A stretch of DNA of 64,000 bases from Nocardioides daedukensis (GTDB lineage: Bacteria; Actinomycetota; Actinomycetes; Propionibacteriales; Nocardioidaceae). The DNA is taken from the NCBI RefSeq assembly GCF_013408415.1, contig NZ_JACCAA010000001.1:3162001-3226000 (forward strand), written 5' to 3'. This document shows positions 51,284 through 59,857 of this stretch, in pieces. The notes under the pieces are model-generated. The model was not told the origin of the DNA. It saw only the letters and a list, made by a program, of their open reading frames with translations, and searched no databases. Within the stretch, counting starts at the first letter, position 1; every line of letters starts with the position of its first letter. The translations under genes and the position numbers were made by a program.

Positions 51284-52165
51284 ATGACGATCTATCTCAA
51301 CAAGGACTCCAAGGTCATCGTCCAGGGCATCACCGGTGGCATGGGCTCCAAGCACACCGACCTGATGCTCCAGTCCGGCGCCAACATCGTCGGCGGTGTC
51401 AACGCTCGCAAGGCAGGCACCACCGTCGAGCTGAACGGCGAGACCCTTCCGGTCTACGGCACCGTCGAAGAGGCGATGAAGGAGACCGGCGCAGACGTGT
51501 CGGTCCTCTTCGTGCCGCCGGCCTTCACCAAGGCCGCCTGCATCGAGGCCATCGACGCCGAGATGCCCCTCATCGTGGTCATCACCGAGGGCGTCCCGGT
51601 CCAGGACAGCGCCGAGGTCTTCGCCTACCTCGACGGCAAGAAGACTCGGATGATCGGCCCCAACTGCCCCGGCATCATCTCGCCGGAGGAGTCGCTGGCC
51701 GGTATCACGCCGCACACGATCGCGGGCAAGGGTCCGATCGGCCTGGTCTCGAAGTCGGGCACGCTGACCTACCAGATGATGTACGAGCTGCGTGACCACG
51801 GCTTCACCACCGCCATCGGCATTGGTGGGGACCCGATCATCGGCACCACGCACATTGACGCCCTCGAGGCCTTCGAGAACGACCCGGAGACCAAGGCGAT
51901 CGTGATGATCGGCGAGATCGGCGGAGACGCCGAGGAGCGGGCAGCTGCCTACATCAAGGACCACGTGACCAAGCCGGTCGTCGGCTACGTCGCGGGCTTC
52001 ACCGCCCCGGAGGGCAAGACCATGGGCCACGCCGGCGCCATCGTCTCCGGCTCCTCGGGCACCGCGCAGGCAAAGAAGGAGGCCCTCGAGGCCGCTGGGG
52101 TCAAGGTCGGCAAGACGCCGTCCGAGACCGCTGACCTGATGCGTGAGGTCCTGAAGACCCTCTGA
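51284..52165 (+). CDS. sucD: Succinate-CoA ligase, alpha subunit
   Basis: 293 residues. CoA-binding Rossmann domain ([36 protein letters not shown]), [12 protein letters not shown], and the phospho-histidine loop [24 protein letters not shown] with the active-site His at about residue 248. Pairs with SucC. Shine-Dalgarno-like GGAGAA upstream. A CTGATCA-AC-TGATCAG palindrome overlaps the stop, followed by a strong terminator. Confidence 0.97.
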   Translation: MTIYLNKDSKVIVQGITGGMGSKHTDLMLQSGANIVGGVNARKAGTTVELNGETLPVYGTVEEAMKETGADVSVLFVPPAFTKAACIEAIDAEMPLIVVITEGVPVQDSAEVFAYLDGKKTRMIGPNCPGIISPEESLAGITPHTIAGKGPIGLVSKSGTLTYQMMYELRDHGFTTAIGIGGDPIIGTTHIDALEAFENDPETKAIVMIGEIGGDAEERAAAYIKDHVTKPVVGYVAGFTAPEGKTMGHAGAIVSGSSGTAQAKKEALEAAGVKVGKTPSETADLMREVLKTL

Positions 52166-52178
52166 TCAACTGATCAGC

Positions 52179-52213
52179 ACGAAGGCCCCCACCGGTTCGG
52201 TGGGGGCCTTCGT
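52179..52213. terminator. Rho-independent-type terminator after sucCD
   Basis: ACGAAGGCCCCCACCG (52179-52194), loop GTT, then the complement CGGTGGGGGCCTTCGT (52198-52213): 16 base pairs without mismatch. It begins 14 bases after the sucD stop. The tail is CGTTCG, not a T-run, and the stem is symmetric, so it may also stop the convergent gene. Confidence 0.9.
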
Positions 52214-52324
52214 CGTTCGATCGTGGGGCGCGGACACGCCGCGGCGGTGCCGCTGCAGAGGGGCCCGGTTCAACGGCACGTGCAGACGCGCCGCTGCGCC
52301 GCGGTGCGCCCCGGAGCGCCCCGG

Positions 52325-54175
52325 TCAGTCCTTCGTGAGGTTGGTCAGGCGTGCCGACGCGCGCAGGGTCAGCTCACGGAAGTCCTCGTCGGAGATCTCG
52401 TGGTTCCCGTCGCGGACGAAGCCGAGCTGTACGACGCGGTTGTCGCGACGGACCAAGGCCATCTCGAAGTGCACCGAACGTGTCTCGGAGACCTCGATGG
52501 AGACCCGCCAGATGCGATAGCTGCTCGTCTCGTCAGACCCGCGGTCGAGCTCGGTGACGGTCGCGGCGGCGTCCTTGTCCTCGCAGGCGGCCATCCGCTC
52601 CTCGAGGGAACGGTTGAATGCCTTGGCGGGGGCGGGGGTGGCGAACTCGCCCAAGGTCTCGGTCAGGCCGAAGCTGCTGGAGAGCCGCGCCTCGGGGACA
52701 ACGTAGCTGCGGGTGAGGGAGCGCTTCACGGCCTTGGTGTTGAAGTCGGCCTTGTCGCAGGAGGTGGCCGCAGCGTTGGACTTGGCTGACACCGGGGTGG
52801 TCGCCACCCACGGCTTGTCGACGCCGGAGACCGGAGGCAGGTCGATGACCTCTAGCAGGCCACGCGAGCCCTCCGGAGACGGTGGGGGCATGCGTCGAGC
52901 GACCGGCTTCGCCCCCGGGCAGTTGCCGGCGGCCGGGTGGTTGCAGACCGACGTCACGGCCTCGACGGTGAGCTTGACGAACGGCTTGACGCTCTCCCGC
53001 TCGCGCGAGGCCACCCGGCGGGCGACGGTCGTGACCAGGTTGCCGCTGCGCACCACGCTGACCGTCCAGGTCTGGGCAGGCTTCTTCCAGGTGTTCAGCA
53101 TGACCATGGTGCCCTGGTCGGCCATGTCGTTGAGCGCATAGGCGGAGATCAGCTGGGCGCGCTCCTCCTCGCACGCGGTGAACCACTGCACGGTCGCGGC
53201 GTACGCCTTCTTGGCCGCGTCCTCGCTGGCGGAGAGCTCGACGCGCTGCACGACTCCGGACTTGGGAGATCCCGACACCGGGAACGTGCGGACCAGGGTG
53301 GCCAGGCCCGACCTGTCCGCGAAGCGGCTCCGTTGGCAGGCGGTGTTCAACCCGTCCCCGCTCGTGTTGTCCGAGGTGCTCGGTGCACCGACCCGGTGCC
53401 CGGAGCCGAACACCCCATCGACCTGCCGGGACGTCAGCATCGCTTCGACGTTGAGGTGCCTCTCCGACTCCTCGACCTGCTGCTCCTTCTCCGCCTCGGT
53501 CTCGGACGCGCCTGCGCCGTGGGCGCTGACACTGCCGAGCTCCGGGGTCGCGCCGCCGGTGCTGTGCACGATCGCGCCGGCCCCGAGCAGTGCGCCGACA
53601 CAGGCAGCGATGCCGAGCGTGGTGTAGGCACGTCGACGGGTCGTGCCGCGCCGACGGATGATCGTGGCACGCGGGAAGCGGGTGTCCTCGATGTGCGAGC
53701 CGAGGCCCTCGAGATGGATCCGGACACTCGTGCTGGGGACGTCGCGGTGGATGGCGAACTGGGCGGTGGCCTGCTGCAGCTCGTTGGCCGCAGCCACATC
53801 GGTGAGCCCGAGCTCGCGGCCCATCTGGTCCATGCTGGCCGAGCTCAGGTGGGTCAGCAGCAGTGCCTTGCGCTGGGTGAGGCTGAGGCGTGACAGCGCG
53901 TCGAGCGTCGCCTTCGAGTCCTCGTCCAGGCTCTTGTCGCGATGCCAGATCCGGGCGGTGTGCCGACGCTGGGCCAGGCTCCAGGCATGCGGTCGGATCC
54001 AGGACCCCGGATCCTCGAGCTTCGAGACCTTGCGCCATTGGTGCCATGCGCCGACGAAGGCGTCACGGACCGCACCCCGGGCCGCAGGGAGGTCGCCGGT
54101 GAGCGCAAAGGTCTGCAGCAACAGGCGGTCGCGGACCGACGCGTAGAGATCGTCGAATTCAGTGGGATCGTGCAT
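52325..54175 (-). CDS. ECF-sigma-like domain fused to a membrane anchor and two extracellular sensor domains
   Basis: 616 residues. Residues 5-80 resemble sigma region 2 (FDDLYASVRDRLLLQTFALTGDLPAARGAVRDAFVGAWHQW...). Residues 90-142 resemble region 4 (LSRLSLTQRKALLLTHLSSASMDQMGRELGLTDVAAANELQQA). Then come an RRR stop-transfer, one membrane helix (183-204, AYTTLGIAACVGALLGAGAIVH), a charged Glu/Gln helix, and an extracytoplasmic region with two related PknH-sensor-like segments, each with paired cysteines (TACQRSR...WFTACEEE and SCDKADF...AACEDKD). No kinase is present. It could hold its own sigma domain at the membrane until released, or be a degenerate sigma used as an adaptor. TACGGT lies nine bases before the ATG. 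Confidence 0.8.
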   Translation of the reverse strand: MHDPTEFDDLYASVRDRLLLQTFALTGDLPAARGAVRDAFVGAWHQWRKVSKLEDPGSWIRPHAWSLAQRRHTARIWHRDKSLDEDSKATLDALSRLSLTQRKALLLTHLSSASMDQMGRELGLTDVAAANELQQATAQFAIHRDVPSTSVRIHLEGLGSHIEDTRFPRATIIRRRGTTRRRAYTTLGIAACVGALLGAGAIVHSTGGATPELGSVSAHGAGASETEAEKEQQVEESERHLNVEAMLTSRQVDGVFGSGHRVGAPSTSDNTSGDGLNTACQRSRFADRSGLATLVRTFPVSGSPKSGVVQRVELSASEDAAKKAYAATVQWFTACEEERAQLISAYALNDMADQGTMVMLNTWKKPAQTWTVSVVRSGNLVTTVARRVASRERESVKPFVKLTVEAVTSVCNHPAAGNCPGAKPVARRMPPPSPEGSRGLLEVIDLPPVSGVDKPWVATTPVSAKSNAAATSCDKADFNTKAVKRSLTRSYVVPEARLSSSFGLTETLGEFATPAPAKAFNRSLEERMAACEDKDAAATVTELDRGSDETSSYRIWRVSIEVSETRSVHFEMALVRRDNRVVQLGFVRDGNHEISDEDFRELTLRASARLTNLTKD

Positions 54176-54274
54176 GGCCCGTCAACCGTACGGGGTGCCC
54201 GGACGATGCGGAAACCGGTCCCGCGGCGTGTGCAACCATCCAGCGATGCCGCCCAGGGCGAAGATGGGCGGGAG

Positions 54275-55510
54275 ATGACTGCAACCCTTTCGGCTCCCCG
54301 GGCTCCCGGCAGCCCGACCCGGCCCCGTCCGCTGGCCCTGCTCGCCACGGGCGCAGGCGCCTGTGCGGCCGGGGTGACCCTTGTCGCCTGCCTCGTGATC
54401 GCGGTGATCGGCTGGTTCCTCGCGGACGGCGGCGTCCACGGCGCGCCCCGTGAGGCACTCCGCACCGGCGGCATGGCCTGGCTGATGGCCCACGGGTCCG
54501 GAGTGACGATCCGGGGCGCCGCGGTCACCGCCGTACCCCTCGGGCTCACCGCGCTGTGCGCCCTCAGCACGTGGAAGTTCGGACTGCGCCTCGGGGAACA
54601 GGTTGCTGGGCACGGCCCCGATGCCGACGCCCTCTCCGATGGCGAGCGGGACTGGACGGTCCCGGTGGCCACCAGCCTCTTCGCTGCGGTGTACGTCGTG
54701 ATCGGCGTGCTCGTCTCGGTGCTCAGCGGCACCCAGGAGACCTTGCCCAGCACCGGGGCCGTGGTGCTGTGGTCGCTCGCGCTGGCGGCACTGATCGGCG
54801 GGGGCGGGATCGCCATCGGGTCCGGCCGTGCCGCGATCTGGCTCTCCCTGGCACCCGCGAGCGTGCGCGCGACGGCGTTGACCGCGTGGTCGGTGATGCG
54901 CTGGTTCCTCGGTGTCTCGCTGCTCTTCTTCGTTGGCTCCCTGCTGCTCGACCTCGGCGCCGCGATGAGCGTGATGTCGCAGCTGCACCTCGACCTCGGC
55001 GACGGGGTCATCTTCTGCTTGGTGATGCTGGTGCTGGTGCCCAACGCGATGGTCTTCTCCGCCTCGTTCCTGCTCGGCCCGGGATTCACCGTGGGCACGG
55101 GCACCCTGGTCTCCCCGGCGACCGTGGCCATCGGGCCGGTGCCGATGTTCCCGATGCTGGCCGCCCTGCCCGAGAACGGCCCGACGCCCGGGTGGATGCC
55201 GGCGCTGCTCGTGGTGCCGGTCCTCACCGCGGCCGTGGCGGTGTTCGCCTTCCAGCGTCAGGACCCGGTCCTCGGCTGGGACGAGGGAGCCCTGCGCGGG
55301 GTGGTCGGCGGAGTCCTGGCCGGCCTGGGCCTGGGGGTCCTAGCGGCACTCGCCGGCGGTGCGGTCGGCCCGGGCCGGATGGCCGAGGTCGGGCCACTCG
55401 CCGGAGAGGTCGTCTTCCACGCCATGGTCTCGCTCGGGATCGGCGGCCTGATCGGTGGGCTCGTCGCCACCTGGTGGCACCGGCGTACGGCGGGCGACCC
55501 CACCGACTGA
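54275..55510 (+). CDS. PerM-like multi-pass membrane protein (DUF6350)
   Basis: 411 residues from ATG 54275, directly after GGGCGGGAG. A Pro/Arg-rich cytosolic start is followed by about ten membrane helices (LALLATGAGACAAGVTLVACLVIAVIGWFLA and onward). The family phrase AMVFSASFLLGPGFTVGTGTLVSPATVAIGPVPMFPMLAALP identifies DUF6350. It sits between sucCD and purN-purH, the place of Rv0955 (PerM) in M. tuberculosis, which supports cell division by stabilising FtsB. The same role is inferred here, with a fused ABC gene now between it and purN. Confidence 0.85.
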   Translation: MTATLSAPRAPGSPTRPRPLALLATGAGACAAGVTLVACLVIAVIGWFLADGGVHGAPREALRTGGMAWLMAHGSGVTIRGAAVTAVPLGLTALCALSTWKFGLRLGEQVAGHGPDADALSDGERDWTVPVATSLFAAVYVVIGVLVSVLSGTQETLPSTGAVVLWSLALAALIGGGGIAIGSGRAAIWLSLAPASVRATALTAWSVMRWFLGVSLLFFVGSLLLDLGAAMSVMSQLHLDLGDGVIFCLVMLVLVPNAMVFSASFLLGPGFTVGTGTLVSPATVAIGPVPMFPMLAALPENGPTPGWMPALLVVPVLTAAVAVFAFQRQDPVLGWDEGALRGVVGGVLAGLGLGVLAALAGGAVGPGRMAEVGPLAGEVVFHAMVSLGIGGLIGGLVATWWHRRTAGDPTD

Positions 55511-55625
55511 CGGGTGGCCCCCGCTGACCGTTGGCTGGGATGACCGCGAGACCGTGCCGGACGTGACCGGGGCAACGGAAAATGGGATGAGCCGCGTCGG
55601 TGTTCCAGCGTAGTGTCGAACGGTT

Positions 55626-58600
55626 ATGACACAGGCACTTGCAGAGACCAGCCAGGACCAGCCCCCGCCCCTCTCCACAGGGGCAGAGGTGGACCCCTCG
55701 CGCACCGTCGACTGGCGGCGGCTGCGCTCGCCGCTGGCCGTGATGGCGCTGGTCTGCTCGGCGATTGCCGCGCTGGGCACCACTGCCGGGACGGTGATCG
55801 CCGGTCAGCTCGCCGAGGACCCCACTCGCAACCTGGTGCTGATCCTGGCCGCCTGCGTCATCGGCGCCTCCCTGATCGACACCTTCGGCAAGGTGGTCTG
55901 GGTCGGGCTGTCGGACCGCGTCGAGGGCCGACTGCGCGAGGACCTGCTCGACGCCGCGTTGGGTCAGCCCCTGGCCACCCTGGGTGAGCAGGCAGTCGGC
56001 GAGATCCTCGACCGCGTCGACGACGACACCCACGAGGTCGGCAACCTGTCGCGCTGGCAGATCTGGATGATGTCGCGGACCGTGTTCGGCGTGCTGCCGA
56101 TGTGGATCGTGGCCGGCGTGACCTGGTGGCCCGCCTGGCTGCTCTTCCCGGCCCTGGCCGCACTGACCTGGTTCGTGGTCCGCCCGATGCTCGGCGAGAT
56201 CTCGCGTCGCAAGGTGATCGAGGAGATGGCCTGGACGGACCATGCCGCAGCGCTCGAGGAAGGGGTGGCGGGTCGCGACGACCTGCGCACCAGCCTCGGC
56301 CAGGCGCACGTCGTGGCCCGCGTCGCCGCCGTCTCCGCCCGCGTCCACGCCCGTTTCCACGAGGTCGTCCAGGTGGAGAGCCGCTTGGCGCGGCGAGCCG
56401 GAGTCCTGCTGCACGCGCTGCTCGTCGCTGTCGCGGTGAGCGGCGTGGCGCTGGCCGTCGGGGGCGGGCTCAGCGTTGCCAGGCTGGTCACCCTCTTCCT
56501 GGTCACCTCCACGTTCGTGGGACAGGTCGCCATGTTGGCCAACCACCTTCCCGACCTCCAGGCCGGGCTGGGTGCAGTGATCCGACTGCGCCAGATGCTC
56601 GCGATGCCACCGGAGCAGAAGGGCGGGCAGCCAGTTCCCACCGGGACGGTGCCTGATCTCGATCTGCGTGGACTCGACTTCAGCTACACGGAGGGCAGCT
56701 TCGCCCTGCGCGACGTCACGCTGCACGTCCCAGGCGGGGCGACCATCGCCCTGGTCGGGCGCACCGGGTCCGGGAAGTCGACCCTCGCCTCGCTGATCTC
56801 GCGAGCCGTGGAACCCCCTCGCCAGAGCGTGTTCCTGGGCGGGGTCGATGTGCGCGACCTCGACCTGCAAGAGCTGCGTGCCGCGGTGGGGGTGGTCACC
56901 CAGCGCACCGAGATCCTCGCCGGGACCGTCCTGGACAACATCACCCTGTTCGGCGACATCGAGCGCACCGTGGTCGAGCAAGCCGTCCGCGAGCTCGGCC
57001 TGACCGGCTGGGTGGCCGGCCTCCCGCAAGGCCTCGACACGCCCCTGGGGCCGGGCGGCACCTCGCTGTCCGCGGGGGAGGAGCAGCTGGTCGCATTCGC
57101 CCGACTGCTCGTGCGTGACGTGCGAGTGGTCGTCCTCGACGAGGCGACCGCGCGGATGGACCCGCTCACCGAGATGCGCGTGGTCGCCGCCGCGGACAGG
57201 TTGCTGACCGGCCGCACCGGGATCCTGATCGCGCACCGGCTCTCCACGATCGAGCGGGCACCGCTCGTGGCCGTGCTCGATCACGGCACGGTGGTGCAGC
57301 AGGGCTCTCGTTCCCGCCTCGCCGAGGAGCCCGGACCGTTCCGGGACCTGCTCCTGGCCAGCCGCGCGCACCATGGCTTCGAGGAGGAGCTGGAGGACCA
57401 GCCCGAGCCGGAGACCGAGGAGCACTCGACTCCTGACCACGCCGTGGGCGGCGCAGTCGGGGGCACCCGGCGTACCGGACTCCCGCCGTCGTTGCCCGAG
57501 GTGGGCACCGGCCCGTCGCTGGCACGGGGCATCACCAGCGCACTGCTGGTGCGCCCCGCCTGGGGCATCGCCGGTGCGGCGCTGTTCCTGTTCGCCTCGC
57601 TGCTGGGCGCCCAGGGCGCCGTCACCGGTCTGGTCTGGGGTCGCATCGTCGAGGAGCTGCAAGCCGGCGAGACGCCCAGCTGGCTGGTGCTGGCACTGGC
57701 GGCGTCCCTGCTGGCCGCCCCGTTGATGCTGGCCGACGCCTTCTGGCGCTACCCGCGCTGGTGGATCGAGGTCATGCTGCGCACCCGAATGAGCATCCTG
57801 TTCGGGCAGACCGCGCAACGTCGCCTGCCCCGCACCCCCGCCGGTGAGGTGGTGGCCCGCTCGATGGATGCGGACCGCTACGCCCGCTACGCCGACCGCT
57901 GGGTCGACTTCTTCAACGGCATGGTCATCGCCGCGGTCACCGCGCTGCTGGCCGGCACCTGGCTGGCCGGGTTGATCCTGCTCGCGGTGCTGGTCGCCTC
58001 GGCGTTGGCCTCGGCATTCGGGCGCCCGATCGCCGGTCGCTCCGCCGCAGCCGCGTCGACCGCGCGCGCCAGCTTCGGCCGGGCCCTGGTCTCCTCGCTC
58101 GAATCGGTGCGCACGGTGAAGCTGGCCGCGGCCACTCCCGACGTACGCCGTCATCTGCGCGAGGTCGACTCCGGGCGCGTGGACGCAGCGGTGCGCGAGC
58201 ACCGTGTCCAGGCCTTCCTCGACGGTGTGCCGATGCTGATGGTGCAGTGCGGCGTGGTGGCGGCGTGGGCGTTCTACTTCGCCGATGTCTGGGGCCTGGC
58301 CATCGCCCTGCTCGTCGCCAACGCCGTCTCCGGCTTCGACTGGTTCGGCCGGGTCGCGGGGATGGTGGTCACCGAGGCACCGGGCACGCGGGCCTGGCAG
58401 CAGGAGGCCAGCCGGTTCGCCGGCGGGGTCGACCTGATGCACCTGCCCGAGGGAGTCGACCTGGTCACCGGCGACGCCCCGGCCCCGGCGCCGGTGCAAC
58501 GCGTCGGGCTCCGGGCGCTGGAGCTGCGCGACTTCTCGGCCGTCCACGACGACGGCACGATCGGTGTGTTCGGGGTCAACCTGGAGATCCAGCGCGGTGA

Positions 58601-59189
58601 GCTGGTGCTGCTGGTCGGACAGGTCGGTTCGGGCAAGTCGAGCCTGCTCTCGGCGCTGACCGGGCTCATCGGTCACCGCGGTGAAGTCCTCTGGAACGGC
58701 GAGCCGGTCACCGACCCCGAGACCTTCATGCGCCCGGGCAACGTGAGCCACGTGGCCCAGGTGCCCCGGGTTCTCTCCGGGACGTTCGCCGACAACGTCC
58801 GTCTCGGTCACGAACGGGCCTTCGACGAACCGGTGCGCGACGCCCGGCTGGAAGCCGACGTCAGCGACGCGGGTGGCCCCGGCGCCCTGGTCGGGCACCG
58901 CGGCGTACGCCTGTCCGGTGGACAGGTGCAGCGCCTCGCCCTGGCACGAGCGCTGGCGACCGAGGCCGAGCTGGTGCTCGCCGACGACGTGTCCAGTGCC
59001 CTGGACGCCAGCACCGAGATCGAGCTGTGGAGCGCGCTGCGAGCGCGCCAGGCGACGGTGATCGGCGCGAGCGCGAAGCGGGCTGCGCTGGCCCGCGCGG
59101 ACCGGGTCGTGGTTCTGGTCGACGGGGAAGTGGCGGGCGTGGGCCCCTGGTCCGAGCTGGCACCCCGGTGGGGGCACCTGGCTGGCTGA
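55626..59189 (+). CDS. Fused (two-in-one) ABC exporter
   Basis: 1187 residues: membrane domain - ATPase - membrane domain - ATPase in one chain. First half: Walker A VGRTGSGKST (about 377), signature TSLSAGEEQ, Walker B VVVLDEATARMD, H-loop IAHRLS. Second half: Walker A VGQVGSGKSS (about 997), signature RLSGGQVQR (about 1097), Walker B LVLADDVSSALD with Asp in place of the catalytic Glu, and H-loop position GASAKRAAL without His. So site composition is asymmetric, as in heterodimeric exporters joined into one gene. An acidic linker (ELEDQPEPETEE, about 590) separates the halves. Not present at this position in M. tuberculosis; the substrate is unknown. Confidence 0.93.
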   Translation: MTQALAETSQDQPPPLSTGAEVDPSRTVDWRRLRSPLAVMALVCSAIAALGTTAGTVIAGQLAEDPTRNLVLILAACVIGASLIDTFGKVVWVGLSDRVEGRLREDLLDAALGQPLATLGEQAVGEILDRVDDDTHEVGNLSRWQIWMMSRTVFGVLPMWIVAGVTWWPAWLLFPALAALTWFVVRPMLGEISRRKVIEEMAWTDHAAALEEGVAGRDDLRTSLGQAHVVARVAAVSARVHARFHEVVQVESRLARRAGVLLHALLVAVAVSGVALAVGGGLSVARLVTLFLVTSTFVGQVAMLANHLPDLQAGLGAVIRLRQMLAMPPEQKGGQPVPTGTVPDLDLRGLDFSYTEGSFALRDVTLHVPGGATIALVGRTGSGKSTLASLISRAVEPPRQSVFLGGVDVRDLDLQELRAAVGVVTQRTEILAGTVLDNITLFGDIERTVVEQAVRELGLTGWVAGLPQGLDTPLGPGGTSLSAGEEQLVAFARLLVRDVRVVVLDEATARMDPLTEMRVVAAADRLLTGRTGILIAHRLSTIERAPLVAVLDHGTVVQQGSRSRLAEEPGPFRDLLLASRAHHGFEEELEDQPEPETEEHSTPDHAVGGAVGGTRRTGLPPSLPEVGTGPSLARGITSALLVRPAWGIAGAALFLFASLLGAQGAVTGLVWGRIVEELQAGETPSWLVLALAASLLAAPLMLADAFWRYPRWWIEVMLRTRMSILFGQTAQRRLPRTPAGEVVARSMDADRYARYADRWVDFFNGMVIAAVTALLAGTWLAGLILLAVLVASALASAFGRPIAGRSAAAASTARASFGRALVSSLESVRTVKLAAATPDVRRHLREVDSGRVDAAVREHRVQAFLDGVPMLMVQCGVVAAWAFYFADVWGLAIALLVANAVSGFDWFGRVAGMVVTEAPGTRAWQQEASRFAGGVDLMHLPEGVDLVTGDAPAPAPVQRVGLRALELRDFSAVHDDGTIGVFGVNLEIQRGELVLLVGQVGSGKSSLLSALTGLIGHRGEVLWNGEPVTDPETFMRPGNVSHVAQVPRVLSGTFADNVRLGHERAFDEPVRDARLEADVSDAGGPGALVGHRGVRLSGGQVQRLALARALATEAELVLADDVSSALDASTEIELWSALRARQATVIGASAKRAALARADRVVVLVDGEVAGVGPWSELAPRWGHLAG

Positions 59190-59220
59190 CACCGATGCGG
59201 GGGACCGGCACGGGGGCCGA

Positions 59221-59226
59221 TAAACT
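59221..59226 (+). promoter_or_regulatory. -10 element of a leaderless purN promoter
   Basis: TAAACT fits TANNNT and ends seven bases before GTG 59234. No Shine-Dalgarno is visible, so transcription probably starts at the GTG and gives a leaderless purN-purH mRNA. No PurR-type palindrome was seen nearby. Confidence 0.55.
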
Positions 59227-59233
59227 CCCGTGC

Positions 59234-59857
59234 GTGGTCACCCCCTCCCGCACCAAGCGTCTCGTGGTGCTCGTCTCCGGCGCAGGCACCAACCTGCAGG
59301 CGCTGATGGACGCGTGCCAGGACCCGGCGTACGGCGCGAGTGTGGTTGCGGTGGGCGCCGATCGTGAGGGCGTCGAGGGCCTGGCCCGCGCCGAGCGTGC
59401 CGGCATCCCCACCTTCGTGCGCTCGGTGAAGCAGTTCACCTCCCGTGGCAAGTGGGACCGCTCGCTCGCCGAGACGGTGTCTCGCTTCGACCCCGACGTG
59501 GTCGTGCTGGCCGGCTTCATGAAGCTGGTCGGCGAGGACTTCCTCGAGGCCCACGGTGGTCGGGTCGTCAACACCCACCCTGCACTGTGCCCGGCGTTCC
59601 CCGGCACGTCCGGTCCGGCCGACGCACTCGCCTACGGCGTGAAGGTCACCGGCGCCACCCTCTTCGTGGTCGACGGCGGAGTCGACACCGGGCCGATCAT
59701 CGCCCAGGCAGTCGTCCCGGTCGAGGACGACGACGACGTGGCCAGCCTGCACGAACGAATCAAGGTCGCCGAGCGCACCATGCTCGTCGACAACGTGGGC
59801 CGGATGGCCCGCGAAGGAATCATCATCACCAACAGGAAGGTCCGGTTCGGATCATGA
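59234..59857 (+). CDS. purN: Phosphoribosylglycinamide formyltransferase
   Basis: 207 residues from GTG 59234; ATG 59195 would add 13 codons of low-complexity sequence. Motifs: [22 protein letters not shown] (GAR binding), [32 protein letters not shown] with catalytic N and H in NTHPALxPxFPG, and [18 protein letters not shown] with catalytic D. It transfers formyl from 10-formyl-tetrahydrofolate to GAR in purine synthesis. The purH ATG overlaps its stop (ATGA). The formyl donor is supplied by FolD downstream. Confidence 0.95.
   Translation: MVTPSRTKRLVVLVSGAGTNLQALMDACQDPAYGASVVAVGADREGVEGLARAERAGIPTFVRSVKQFTSRGKWDRSLAETVSRFDPDVVVLAGFMKLVGEDFLEAHGGRVVNTHPALCPAFPGTSGPADALAYGVKVTGATLFVVDGGVDTGPIIAQAVVPVEDDDDVASLHERIKVAERTMLVDNVGRMAREGIIITNRKVRFGS

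Noticed and set aside
55224..59192. A minus-strand open frame of over 1300 codons antisense to the fused ABC gene
   Set aside because: It results from high-GC codon bias opposite a real gene. Its translation is low-complexity, His/Gly/Arg-rich, and has no domain, while the plus strand holds clear ABC motifs throughout.
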